The notes below the pieces were generated by a model. It was not told the DNA's origin. It did no database searches and saw only the letters and a program-made list of their open reading frames with translations. 6,059 bases of DNA. It comes from Chloroflexota bacterium (GTDB taxonomy: Bacteria; Chloroflexota; Anaerolineae; Anaerolineales; Anaerolineaceae). The first letter of the stretch is position 1; each line of letters starts with the position of its first letter. The stretch spans positions 1 to 6,059 of the forward strand of contig JAEXTI010000274.1 of the NCBI GenBank assembly GCA_023406965.1, in the 5' to 3' direction. The position numbers and the translations under genes are program-made. Of the stretch, positions 1 through 6,026 are shown piece by piece.

Positions 1-290
1 AATTCAACCGCAAGTTTCGCGGCACACCTATCACCCGCGCTCGCCGCCGAGGCTACCTGCGCAATGTGTGCGTGGCGCTGGGCAACCGCGCCGACCCCGC
101 TGCCGTCCGCGCCCTGGCGCAGGCGCTAGCAAATGACCCTGAGCCCCTGCTCCGAAGTCATGCCGCCTGGGCATTGGGGCAAATCCATTTACCTACCGCC
201 ATTCAAGCGCTACAGCAAGCCCTATACGTTGAGCAAGACCCTGCCGTGCTCCAGGAAATCAGCAGCGCTCTGCAGGCCAATAAACCCTGA
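1..290 (+). CDS. queG: Epoxyqueuosine reductase QueG, C-terminal part (5' end outside window)
   Basis: QueG reduces epoxyqueuosine in tRNA to queuosine, the last step of queuosine biosynthesis, using cobalamin and two [4Fe-4S] clusters in the cytoplasm. The open frame is already running at the left edge: codons start at position 3, giving 95 residues to the TGA at 288-290. The visible part opens with F-RGTPITRARRRGYLRN, then VCVALGN. This matches the conserved QueG block that follows the last iron-sulfur cysteines (compare GSPIRR...LRNIAVALGN in E. coli QueG). After it come about 60 residues of paired helices (AVRALAQAL..., HAAWALGQI..., AIQALQQAL...) typical of the HEAT-like tail found in many QueG proteins. 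The cobalamin-binding and cluster-binding parts lie upstream and cannot be checked. A GTG at 66 could open a shorter frame, but the family match upstream of it shows it is internal. The stop looks natural, with no sign of truncation at this end. Confidence 0.87.
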   Translation, partial: FNRKFRGTPITRARRRGYLRNVCVALGNRADPAAVRALAQALANDPEPLLRSHAAWALGQIHLPTAIQALQQALYVEQDPAVLQEISSALQANKP

Positions 291-295
291 TCGGG

Positions 296-320
296 CTCTT
301 CCTAAACAACCCTGGAAGAG
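296..320 (+). terminator. Weak hairpin after queG, possible terminator
   Basis: CTCTTCC at 296-302 pairs perfectly with GGAAGAG at 314-320 around an 11-base loop, starting 6 bases after the queG stop. No U-run follows directly. The next T-rich stretch (ATTTTATCTTTG, from about 334) is separated by a GC-rich segment and overlaps the next promoter. It is therefore a poor intrinsic terminator and may be only a transcript-end stabiliser or partial terminator. Confidence 0.4.
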
Positions 321-323
321 GGC

Positions 324-352
324 CGGACTCGCGATTTTATCTTTGATATAAT
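324..352 (+). promoter_or_regulatory. Sigma-70 type promoter with extended -10 for the peptidase operon
   Basis: TATAAT at 347-352 matches the -10 consensus exactly. It is preceded by TGA at 344-346, which gives a full extended -10 element (TGnTATAAT). The -35 position at 17-base spacing (324-329, CGGACT) keeps only GAC of TTGACA, which is usual for extended -10 promoters that need little -35 contact. Transcription would start near 359, giving a leader of about 45 bases before the ATG at 405. The promoter lies between the queG hairpin and the next gene, so the peptidase operon probably has its own transcription start. Confidence 0.7.
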
Positions 353-394
353 CAACCCCGTTGCGGCTGCCCTGTCTGCATTGGCCGTTCTCCT

Positions 395-399
395 GGAGG
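395..399 (+). promoter_or_regulatory. Ribosome binding site fixing the peptidase start
   Basis: GGAGG at 395-399 stands 5 bases before the ATG at 405. It decides the start in favour of 405 over an in-frame TTG at 381, which has no comparable site upstream. Confidence 0.85.
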
Positions 400-404
400 T
401 TGAA

Positions 405-1514
405 ATGTCTGTGCCCCGTTTCCTGCGCTTATTGGATGCGCTTCGCGCCACCAAATGTTCTGGGTTGGCGCTCAATCCCGGCCCCACACTAGAATATCTG
501 ACCGGCCTGCCCTTTCACCTGATGGAGCGACCGGTCGTCTTACTGGTCAATGCAACTGGCAAAGCCATTTTGGTACTGCCGCAACTTGAAAAAGGCAAGC
601 TGGTCGATTCAACTTTACCCGTCACAGCTTTCACCTATTCGGATAACCCCGACACCTGGCAAGCAGCCTTTGACCAGGCAGCTTCCGAACTAGAATTAGC
701 CGGCCCGACCATCGGGGTCGAACCCAACCACCTTCGCGTGCTGGAATTGCAATACCTGCAAAACGCCATGCCCGATGTGCAATTTGTCTCGGCTGAGCTG
801 GTTCTGGCCGGTCTGCGTATGAGAAAGGATCATAGCGAGGTGGCTGCCATGCGCCAGGCTGTGAAAATTGCTCAGGAAGCTCTCCTGGCGACCCTTCCCT
901 TTATCCAACCGGGCCGCACTGAGAAAGCCGTCGCCTCCGAACTGGTCTCTAGCTTGCTTCGCCTGGGCAGCGAACCTGCCCTACCCTTCTTCCCCATCGT
1001 CTCGGGCGGTTCCAACAGCGCCAATCCCCATGCCACGCCCAGGGATCGGGAATTGGCTGAAGGCGACCTGCTGGTCATTGACTGGGGCGCCGCCTATGAG
1101 GGTTACTTCTCCGACCTCACCCGCACCTTTGCCATCGGCTCCGTCAAAGACGAATACCACCGGATTGCCGAGTTGGTGCTGCAAGCCAACGCCGCCGGGC
1201 GCGCCGCCGGAAAACCCGGCGTCCCCGCCGGTGATGTGGACCGGGCAGCCCGGGGCGTGATCACTTCCGCCGGGTATGGTGAATTCTTCACCCATCGCAC
1301 CGGACACGGGTTGGGGCGCGAAGGACACGAACCGCCCTATATGTATGCCGAAAATGGGCTCATTCTTCAACCTGGTATGACTTACACCGTCGAGCCTGGC
1401 ATCTACTTGCCTGGGCACGGCGGCGTGCGCATTGAAGATAATGTCGTTGTCACAGAAGCAGGCTGCGAGACGCTTTCCGACCTGCCCCGCGAATTAATTC
1501 AACTCTCATCATGA
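405..1514 (+). CDS. M24-family metallopeptidase, Xaa-Pro dipeptidase type
   Basis: Predicted cytoplasmic metallopeptidase of 369 residues, a typical length for bacterial M24B prolidase/aminopeptidase P-like enzymes that cleave X-Pro bonds in short peptides. Residues 1-135 form the variable N-terminal 'creatinase' domain, and about 140-360 the pita-bread catalytic domain. All five dinuclear metal ligands are visible: D226 (VIDWGAAYEGYFSDLTRTF), D237 in the same block, H301 (TGHGLGREGHEPP), E330 (YTVEPGIY) and E344 (GVRIEDNVVVTE). The conserved second-shell histidines H209 (ANPHATP) and H308 are also present, so the enzyme should be active. The ATG at 405 is chosen because of the GGAGG 5 bases upstream; an in-frame TTG at 381 would add eight unsupported residues. 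Its last four bases overlap the next gene's start (ATGA). Exact substrate (dipeptidase or aminopeptidase) cannot be told from sequence, so I give no symbol. Confidence 0.9.
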   Translation: MSVPRFLRLLDALRATKCSGLALNPGPTLEYLTGLPFHLMERPVVLLVNATGKAILVLPQLEKGKLVDSTLPVTAFTYSDNPDTWQAAFDQAASELELAGPTIGVEPNHLRVLELQYLQNAMPDVQFVSAELVLAGLRMRKDHSEVAAMRQAVKIAQEALLATLPFIQPGRTEKAVASELVSSLLRLGSEPALPFFPIVSGGSNSANPHATPRDRELAEGDLLVIDWGAAYEGYFSDLTRTFAIGSVKDEYHRIAELVLQANAAGRAAGKPGVPAGDVDRAARGVITSAGYGEFFTHRTGHGLGREGHEPPYMYAENGLILQPGMTYTVEPGIYLPGHGGVRIEDNVVVTEAGCETLSDLPRELIQLSS

Positions 1515-2689
1515 CGCGCGACCTGCTCCTGATGGTCTTCTCCCTCTTCGCCTGGGGAATCGGCGAAGGCATGTTCACCTACTTTCAGGCCATCTATCTG
1601 CAGGAGTGGGGCGCAGACCCGTTGCAAATTGGCATGATCTTTGGCGCGCTGGGCATTTCTATGGCCCTGGCTCAGGCCCCGGCAGGCTATCTTTCCGATA
1701 AAGTCGGGTCGCGCCCGGTGATGTGGGCCTCGTGGATCCTCGGCACCACCGCCGCCATCGTCATGGCCCTGGCCGGCACCCTTCCGGTGTTCATCGTCGG
1801 CATCCTCCTTTATGGGCTAACCTCCTTTGTGATCGCGCCGATGAACTCCTACATCACCAGCGTGCGCGGCAAGTGGTCCGTCGAACGCGCCCTGACCGTA
1901 CCCAGCAGCGTGTTCAACGCCGGCATGGTCATCGGCCCCATTGTAGGCGGGGTGATCGGCGAAAGTCTGGGCATCCGCCGCATTTACATGATCAGCGCGG
2001 TACTGTTTGTTATCTCCACCACCATCATCCTCTTTGCGCGCAAGCCGCCAGTAGAAGTGCATCCCAGCCCTACCCCGCCGCGCTCTTTAGATCTGCTGCG
2101 CAACCCGCGTTTCCTCGGTTTGCTGGGGATCATCGCCATCACCATGTTCGCCATGTACATCCCCCAACCGCTGACCCCCAACTTTCTGCAGAATGAAGCC
2201 GGCCTGAACCTGAAAACCATTGGGCAGGTAGGCTCCATAGGCAGCCTGGGTAACACCCTGCTGGTGCTGCTGTTTGGCGGCCTGCGCGCCCCGGTCGGCT
2301 TTCTCATCGGCCAGGTGCTCATGGGCATCTTCGCCCTGCTCCTATGGCAGGGAACCAGCCTGCCCTGGTACGCCGCGGGCTACTTCTTCCTCGGTGGTTA
2401 CCGCCTGTCGCGCATGATGGTGCTGGCTTACGCCCGCTCCTTTGTGCCGGTCAATCTGGTAGGCTTCGCCTTTGGCGTCATCGAAACCGTCAACGCCTCC
2501 ACGGTGATTCTGGCCCCCGTTTTGGCCGGCTGGTTATATGCCACTGACCCGCGCTCGATGTACCAGGTAGCCTTTTTCACCATTCTGGTCGTCATCTTAC
2601 TCAATCTATTTACCGTCATCCGCGGCAGCACCGTTCCCACGCCCGAAAAGAGCTTGCCTGTCACCGATCCCGCGGTGGAAACTCACTGA
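1511..2689 (+). CDS. Major facilitator superfamily transporter, probable proton-coupled exporter
   Basis: Integral inner-membrane protein of 392 residues with about 12 hydrophobic segments, split 6+6 by a polar loop around residues 177-199 (RKPPVEVHPSPTPPRS). MFS motif A is clear in the loop between segments 2 and 3 (GYLSDKVGSR, 59-68). In segment 5, G138, G142-P143 and G146-G147 fit the GX3GPX2GG part of motif C, a pattern known from drug:H+ antiporters, so export is more likely than uptake. The substrate is unknown; drug, sugar or amino-acid export are all possible. The ATG at 1511 overlaps the peptidase stop codon as ATGA and has no Shine-Dalgarno sequence in front of it, so translation is probably coupled to the upstream gene. 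The protein ends in a short polar tail after segment 12. Family assignment is firm, function is not. Confidence 0.88.
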   Translation: MTRDLLLMVFSLFAWGIGEGMFTYFQAIYLQEWGADPLQIGMIFGALGISMALAQAPAGYLSDKVGSRPVMWASWILGTTAAIVMALAGTLPVFIVGILLYGLTSFVIAPMNSYITSVRGKWSVERALTVPSSVFNAGMVIGPIVGGVIGESLGIRRIYMISAVLFVISTTIILFARKPPVEVHPSPTPPRSLDLLRNPRFLGLLGIIAITMFAMYIPQPLTPNFLQNEAGLNLKTIGQVGSIGSLGNTLLVLLFGGLRAPVGFLIGQVLMGIFALLLWQGTSLPWYAAGYFFLGGYRLSRMMVLAYARSFVPVNLVGFAFGVIETVNASTVILAPVLAGWLYATDPRSMYQVAFFTILVVILLNLFTVIRGSTVPTPEKSLPVTDPAVETH

Positions 2690-2693
2690 CCCC

Positions 2694-2700
2694 GGAGGAG
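2694..2700 (+). promoter_or_regulatory. Ribosome binding site of the MBL-fold hydrolase gene
   Basis: GGAGGAG lies within the 15-base gap after the transporter stop and ends 4 bases before the ATG at 2705. The third gene of the operon therefore has its own strong initiation site, unlike the second. Confidence 0.8.
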
Positions 2701-2704
2701 ACCC

Positions 2705-3337
2705 ATGCCCCTCGAAATTCTAACCTTTATAACCGGCCCCCTGGACAATAACACCTACTTGCTGGCCGATACCGCCACTCGCCAGGCCGCCGTGATCGAC
2801 CCAGGTTACGACTCTCCCCAGTTGATTTTGGACAGCCTGGCCCGCGAACAATGGACCTTGAGCAGCATCCTCCTCACCCATGCCCACTTTGATCACATCG
2901 CCGGGGTCAAAACGCTGGCCCAGGCCGCCCCTCAGGCAGCCATTGCCCTGCATTCCCTCGACCTGCCCTTGTATCTCGACTCCGGCTGGGCCGCCCAATT
3001 TGGTTTCGATTTACCTCAACCGCCCCGCCCTCGGGTTTCTCTCCAACACCAGCAGGTGTTGCAATTGGGCGAGATGGAACTGCGCGTCTTGCATACCCCC
3101 GGACACTGTCCTGGGCACGTTGCTTTCGCCGCTCCCGCAGCCGGAGTGGTCTTTTCCGGCGACCTGATCTTCTATCGCGGCGTCGGCCGTACCGATCTGC
3201 CCGGTGGCAGCGAGCGCATCCTGCTCGAGAGCATCCGCAGCCACATTTTTACCCTGCCGCCCGAAACTCGCCTGCTCAGCGGGCACGGCCCTGAGACCAC
3301 TGTTGGCGAGGAGCAGGCCGAAAACCCATTTCTTTAA
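2705..3337 (+). CDS. Metallo-beta-lactamase-fold hydrolase, glyoxalase II-like (YcbL type)
   Basis: Predicted cytoplasmic zinc hydrolase of 210 residues. The metal site is complete: THAHFDH (H59, H61, D63, H64), H134 in TPGHCPGH, D153 in SGDLIF and H194 in SGHGPET. The block GVGRTDLPGG (159-168) and the ending GHGPETTVGEEQAENPFL are hallmarks of the hydroxyacylglutathione-hydrolase branch, and the length and C-terminal NPFL match E. coli YcbL (about 215 residues). Like YcbL it lacks the C-terminal helical domain that binds glutathione in classical glyoxalase II, so it may act on small thioesters of another thiol. That last point is inference. It follows the transporter by 15 bases with its own GGAGGAG site and is the last gene of the operon before a strong terminator. 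The link of its reaction to the peptidase and transporter is unclear. Confidence 0.9.
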   Translation: MPLEILTFITGPLDNNTYLLADTATRQAAVIDPGYDSPQLILDSLAREQWTLSSILLTHAHFDHIAGVKTLAQAAPQAAIALHSLDLPLYLDSGWAAQFGFDLPQPPRPRVSLQHQQVLQLGEMELRVLHTPGHCPGHVAFAAPAAGVVFSGDLIFYRGVGRTDLPGGSERILLESIRSHIFTLPPETRLLSGHGPETTVGEEQAENPFL

Positions 3338-3343
3338 ATCCCA

Positions 3344-3390
3344 AACAAAAGAGGCGGAACATGCCGCCTCTTTTGTTAAAATATTTTTTT
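3344..3390 (+). terminator. Strong intrinsic terminator between convergent genes, probably bidirectional
   Basis: A 14-base arm (AACAAAAGAGGCGG, 3344-3357) pairs perfectly with its complement at 3364-3377 around a 6-base loop. On the plus strand a run of seven T follows at 3384-3390 and ends the hydrolase operon. Read on the minus strand, the far arm ends in CTTTTGTT followed by T then GGG, so the same stem can also stop rny transcripts although the U-tract there is weaker. It fills most of the 63 bases between the two stop codons. Confidence 0.88.
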
Positions 3391-3400
3391 CTCGCTTGGG

Positions 3401-4939
3401 TTATTTAGCGTAATCCACCGCGCGCGTCTCGCGGATCACCGTCACCTTGATCTGACCGGGGTACTGCATGGTCTCCTCGATCTTTTTGGCGATGTCGCGG
3501 GCCATGCGAGTCGCTTCCAAATCGTCGATGTCATCCGGCCGCACGATAATGCGCACCTCGCGCCCCGCCTGGATGGCATAACTCTGGCTGACGCCCTTGA
3601 ACGAATTGGCGACATCTTCCAAAGCGCGCAGGCGCTTGATGTACTGTTCCAGGTCTTCGCGGCGAGCGCCAGGGCGAGCGCCGGAAATGGCATCGGCAGC
3701 TTCGACGATGACGGCTTCGACCGATTCCTGATCCACCTCATGGTGGTGGGAGGCGATGCAGTTCACCACCCGCGCGCTCACGCCGTGCCGCTTGGCAAAC
3801 TCCGCTCCGATGGAGGCGTGCGTGCCCTCGGTGTTGTGGTCCATGGCCTTGCCCAGGTCGTGCAAGAAGGCGCCCGCCTTACAAATCTCCATATCCGCGC
3901 CCAACTCAGAAGCGATCACCGCCGCCAGCTTAGAAACCTCCACGGCATGGGAGAGCTGGTTTTGACCATACGAAGTGCGGTACTTCAACCGCCCCATCAC
4001 CTTCAAGATGTCCGGATGCAGCCCGGCCACGTTGGCGTCAAACGCTGCCTGCTGACCAGCGTCTTCGATGTCTTTTTCCACAGCGCGCTGCTCGTCGTTG
4101 AGAATTTTCTCAATGTGCGCCGGGTGGATACGCCCGTCTAAAATCAATTTGGCCAGCGAGCGCCGCGCCACTTCGCGCCGCACCGGGTCGAAGCAGGAAA
4201 TGGTCACCGCTTCGGGCGTGTCGTCCACAATGACGTCCACCCCGGCCACCTGTTCAAAGGCGCGAATATTGCGCCCGTTGCGTCCCACAATGCGGCCCTT
4301 CATTTCTTCATTGGGCAGCGGCACCACCGACGTGGTCACCTCAGAGACATGCTCCGACGCAACGCGCTGAATAGCATCCGCCACGATCTCGCGAGCGCGT
4401 TTCTCGCCTTCCATGCGCGCCTCGGCCTCGATCTGCCGGATGATACGCGCCATATCGGAACGAGCGTCTTTTTCCACTTCCTGCAGCAGTAGCCCGCGAG
4501 CCTCGTCCGAAGTCATTTCTGCGATTTTTTGCAACTCGGCCAACTCCTGCGTGTACATTTTTTCAACATCCGCCGCGCGCTTGTCGAGCTGGCTTTGGCG
4601 TTTGTTGATCTGCTGCTCGCGCTGCTCAGACCGCTCGATGCGGAAATCCAGGTCGGCGCGGCGTTTCTGCAGGCGTTCTACCTCGCGGGTGATCTCCTGC
4701 CGGCGGCTTCTCAAATCCGCTTCCGCGTCTTGAATGATCTTGAGAGCACGGTCTTTGGCTTCCAACTCCAAAGTGCGCGCCTTCTCGGTTGCCGAAGCCA
4801 CCACATTATCGGCGCGGTTTTCCATCTCGCGCTGGTGTTTTTCGGCCAGGCTGCGGGTGAGCAAAACAACCACCACCGCGGCGATGGCCACCACCACCAG
4901 CAACAATACAAAGAAAAGAACCAGACTGATTTGTCCCAT
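3401..4939 (-). CDS. rny: Ribonuclease Y
   Basis: RNase Y is the membrane-anchored endoribonuclease that starts bulk mRNA decay in many bacteria lacking RNase E. The 512-residue protein has the full family layout: one N-terminal membrane helix (about 6-27), a long charged coiled coil (about 30-195), a KH RNA-binding domain (about 213-276) and an HD domain. Catalytic residues are present: H331 (LSHAVEVS), H360-D361 (FLHDLGK) and D416 (EAADAISGARPGAR). The C-terminus (GQIKVTVIRETRAVDYAK) closely matches the B. subtilis enzyme (about 520 residues). The ATG at 4939 is chosen: it puts the membrane helix right at the N-terminus and sits 19 bases after the recX stop with a modest AGGGA 9 bases upstream. 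A TTG at 4975 would add 12 residues and overlap recX. One oddity is that the KH loop reads GRNG (219-222) where B. subtilis has GREG. Confidence 0.96.
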   Translation of the reverse strand: MGQISLVLFFVLLLVVVAIAAVVVVLLTRSLAEKHQREMENRADNVVASATEKARTLELEAKDRALKIIQDAEADLRSRRQEITREVERLQKRRADLDFRIERSEQREQQINKRQSQLDKRAADVEKMYTQELAELQKIAEMTSDEARGLLLQEVEKDARSDMARIIRQIEAEARMEGEKRAREIVADAIQRVASEHVSEVTTSVVPLPNEEMKGRIVGRNGRNIRAFEQVAGVDVIVDDTPEAVTISCFDPVRREVARRSLAKLILDGRIHPAHIEKILNDEQRAVEKDIEDAGQQAAFDANVAGLHPDILKVMGRLKYRTSYGQNQLSHAVEVSKLAAVIASELGADMEICKAGAFLHDLGKAMDHNTEGTHASIGAEFAKRHGVSARVVNCIASHHHEVDQESVEAVIVEAADAISGARPGARREDLEQYIKRLRALEDVANSFKGVSQSYAIQAGREVRIIVRPDDIDDLEATRMARDIAKKIEETMQYPGQIKVTVIRETRAVDYAK

Positions 4940-4958
4940 GCTTGCATTTCCCTTTTCG

Positions 4959-5603
4959 TTAATAGTTTTCTTCAAACCCCTCGCGCAGTTCTTGCCAGAT
5001 GCGGCGTACCGTCACCGAGACTGTCTCGTACCCAAAACCTTTACGGCCCAGATACCCGCTCAGGCGTTTGCGGAAGGTTTCCCAATCCACCACCGCCAGC
5101 TTGCGTGCGTAACGCGCCCCGGCCTCGTATGCCATTGTCTCGTCATCTACTGCGCCCAGAAGGGCCTGCTCAATTTCTTCGTTCCCAACACCTTTTTGCC
5201 GCAATTCGGCTGCCAGCATGCGCTTGCTGCGCGGACGAAAGGTTTGCCGGTTTTCCACCCAGGCTTGAGCAAATTGCTCATCACCCACCAACCCTCCATT
5301 GCGCAGCCGCTCAATCACGGCTTGTCGAACTGCTTCATCGTACCCGGCTTCGGTTAGTTTTCGCTGCACTTCTTGTTCAGAGCGGGGCCGGTAGCTTAAT
5401 GCCAGCAGGGCTCTTTGGTAGGCAGCCTCCAGCGCATCTTCCTGGCGTAAACGCTCGATCCGTTCCTCGCTGAGCACCTGGCCAATGTGCAACCATGCTG
5501 CAACAATTCGCGCCAGCCCAAAAGCAAATTCCCCGTCCAAATAGACATTTATTCGCTCCGGGTTTCTTTTTTGCGCTTTCAGAGCCGTGATCGTTCGTTC
5601 CAT
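4959..5603 (-). CDS. recX: Regulatory protein RecX
   Basis: RecX binds RecA filaments and limits (in some species alters) strand exchange and co-protease activity during recombination and SOS repair; it is cytoplasmic. The 214-residue protein begins with ITALKAQKRNPERINVYLDGEFAFGL, the N-terminal segment seen in the longer RecX proteins. Three helical repeats follow (about 56-100, 105-148 and 155-205). The signature YRPRSEQEV and the block LVGDEQFAQAWVENR...RPRSKRMLAAEL (105-134) are clear. The ATG at 5603 is the only choice: an in-frame TAG lies ten codons upstream with no start codon between. Its AAAGGA motif (5610-5605) is only one base from the ATG, closer than is efficient, so translation may be weak. 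It is the first gene of an operon with rny (19-base gap). recA, often just upstream in other bacteria, is not next to it. Confidence 0.93.
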   Translation of the reverse strand: MERTITALKAQKRNPERINVYLDGEFAFGLARIVAAWLHIGQVLSEERIERLRQEDALEAAYQRALLALSYRPRSEQEVQRKLTEAGYDEAVRQAVIERLRNGGLVGDEQFAQAWVENRQTFRPRSKRMLAAELRQKGVGNEEIEQALLGAVDDETMAYEAGARYARKLAVVDWETFRKRLSGYLGRKGFGYETVSVTVRRIWQELREGFEENY

Positions 5604-5620
5604 ATCCTTTAAATGCGCGC

Positions 5621-5650
5621 AGCCGCATCTCTACCCGGCAGAGCGCGGCT
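5621..5650 (-). promoter_or_regulatory. Compact hairpin in the recX leader
   Basis: AGCCGC (5621-5626) pairs with GCGGCT (5645-5650), and inside it CTCT (5629-5632) pairs with AGAG (5640-5643) around a 7-base loop, leaving a small 2/1 internal bulge. It lies 17 bases upstream of the recX ATG, so it would be in the mRNA leader close to the ribosome site. There is no U-run on either side, which argues against a terminator. A role in recX expression is inference. Confidence 0.45.
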
Positions 5651-5704
5651 GAATTGGACTATTCATGAACTTGGAATCGACCGAATTGCCCCCAGGAGGC
5701 AGAT

Positions 5705-5740
5705 CAGGATTTTACACCCTCATGGGTGGAGCTAATCCTG
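5705..5740. other. Two-part hairpin of unknown role
   Basis: CAGGATT (5705-5711) pairs perfectly with AATCCTG (5734-5740). Inside it CACCC (5715-5719) pairs with GGGTG (5724-5728) around a TCAT tetraloop, with a 3/5 internal loop between the stems. The shape would fit part of a leader RNA or small RNA, but I cannot match it to a known RNA family. On the minus strand it overlaps the weak -10-like TAAAAT at 5714-5709. Confidence 0.4.
5709..5714 (-). promoter_or_regulatory. Weak candidate -10 box for recX-rny
   Basis: On the minus strand TAAAAT (5714-5709) matches five of six -10 positions, and would start transcription near 5702, about 100 bases before recX. No good -35 hexamer is seen at 16-18 bases spacing. 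It is the nearest -10-like site I found upstream of recX and is only a candidate. Confidence 0.2.
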
Positions 5741-5916
5741 GCCCTGCCATGCACCGGATAGGTCCAGCAACGGTCGTCCCTGTCTGTTCGATTGTCTCAG
5801 ATCGCAATTGGCAAACGGTTAGTCCCTGCCCCAACGTACCGGCAAGAAAATAAATCCACCAAAAACCTGCCAATCGCAACTCTGACAATTCACTTCCTCT
5901 TGAACCGACTTCAGAA

Positions 5917-5931
5917 CACTCCTAAGGAGTG
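5917..5931. repeat. Near-perfect palindrome CACTCCT-A-AGGAGTG
   Basis: Seven bases on each side of a single central A are exactly complementary. GAAAC follows at 5931-5935, giving the look of the 3' half of many CRISPR repeats, but no second copy exists in the window. It could equally be an operator for a dimeric DNA-binding protein. As a hairpin it has almost no loop, so a DNA-level function is more likely than an RNA one. Confidence 0.4.
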
Positions 5932-6020
5932 AAACCAAGTTTCCGAATTAACCAATTTATTCGCTACGTTCTGCCACTAATTCAAAAAGGCAACAAAACC
6001 TTTCCAAAATCGTTATTCTG

Positions 6021-6026
6021 ATTATA
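6021..6026 (-). promoter_or_regulatory. Consensus -10 box on the minus strand in the AT-rich end
   Basis: Minus-strand TATAAT (6026-6021) is a perfect -10 hexamer. It has no TG extension and no clear -35 at standard spacing, and AT-rich DNA produces such matches by chance. If used, it would read leftward toward recX across more than 400 noncoding bases. Confidence 0.2.

Noticed and set aside
1..5. Window begins with AATTC, like an EcoRI-cut clone end
   Set aside because: A full GAATTC remains at 1281-1286, so complete digestion is excluded, and five bases can match by chance.
4529..5473. Long open frame on the plus strand, 314 residues, across rny and recX
   Set aside because: It lies antisense to two clearly recognised genes, has low-complexity His/Leu/Arg-rich content and no family features. 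It is a shadow of the minus-strand genes.
5780..5803. TTCGATT resembling a tRNA T-loop
   Set aside because: The flanking bases do not form the 5-bp T-stem and no acceptor or anticodon stem is present.
5665..5853. 62-residue open frame on the plus strand in the intergenic region
   Set aside because: No ribosome binding site, no recognisable motif, and it overlaps the hairpin at 5705-5740. Most likely a chance frame.
5823..5935. Short minus-strand frame with a GTG after AGAGGA, containing CQSCDW
   Set aside because: Only about 24 codons from the GTG (about 40 from an upstream TTG), ending at a TAA near 5824, with no family match. The two cysteines alone are not evidence of a gene.
5986..6003. 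AAAGG...CCTTT hairpin as a terminator
   Set aside because: Only five base pairs with an 8-base loop in AT-rich DNA and no proper U-run after it on the plus strand. Too weak to call.
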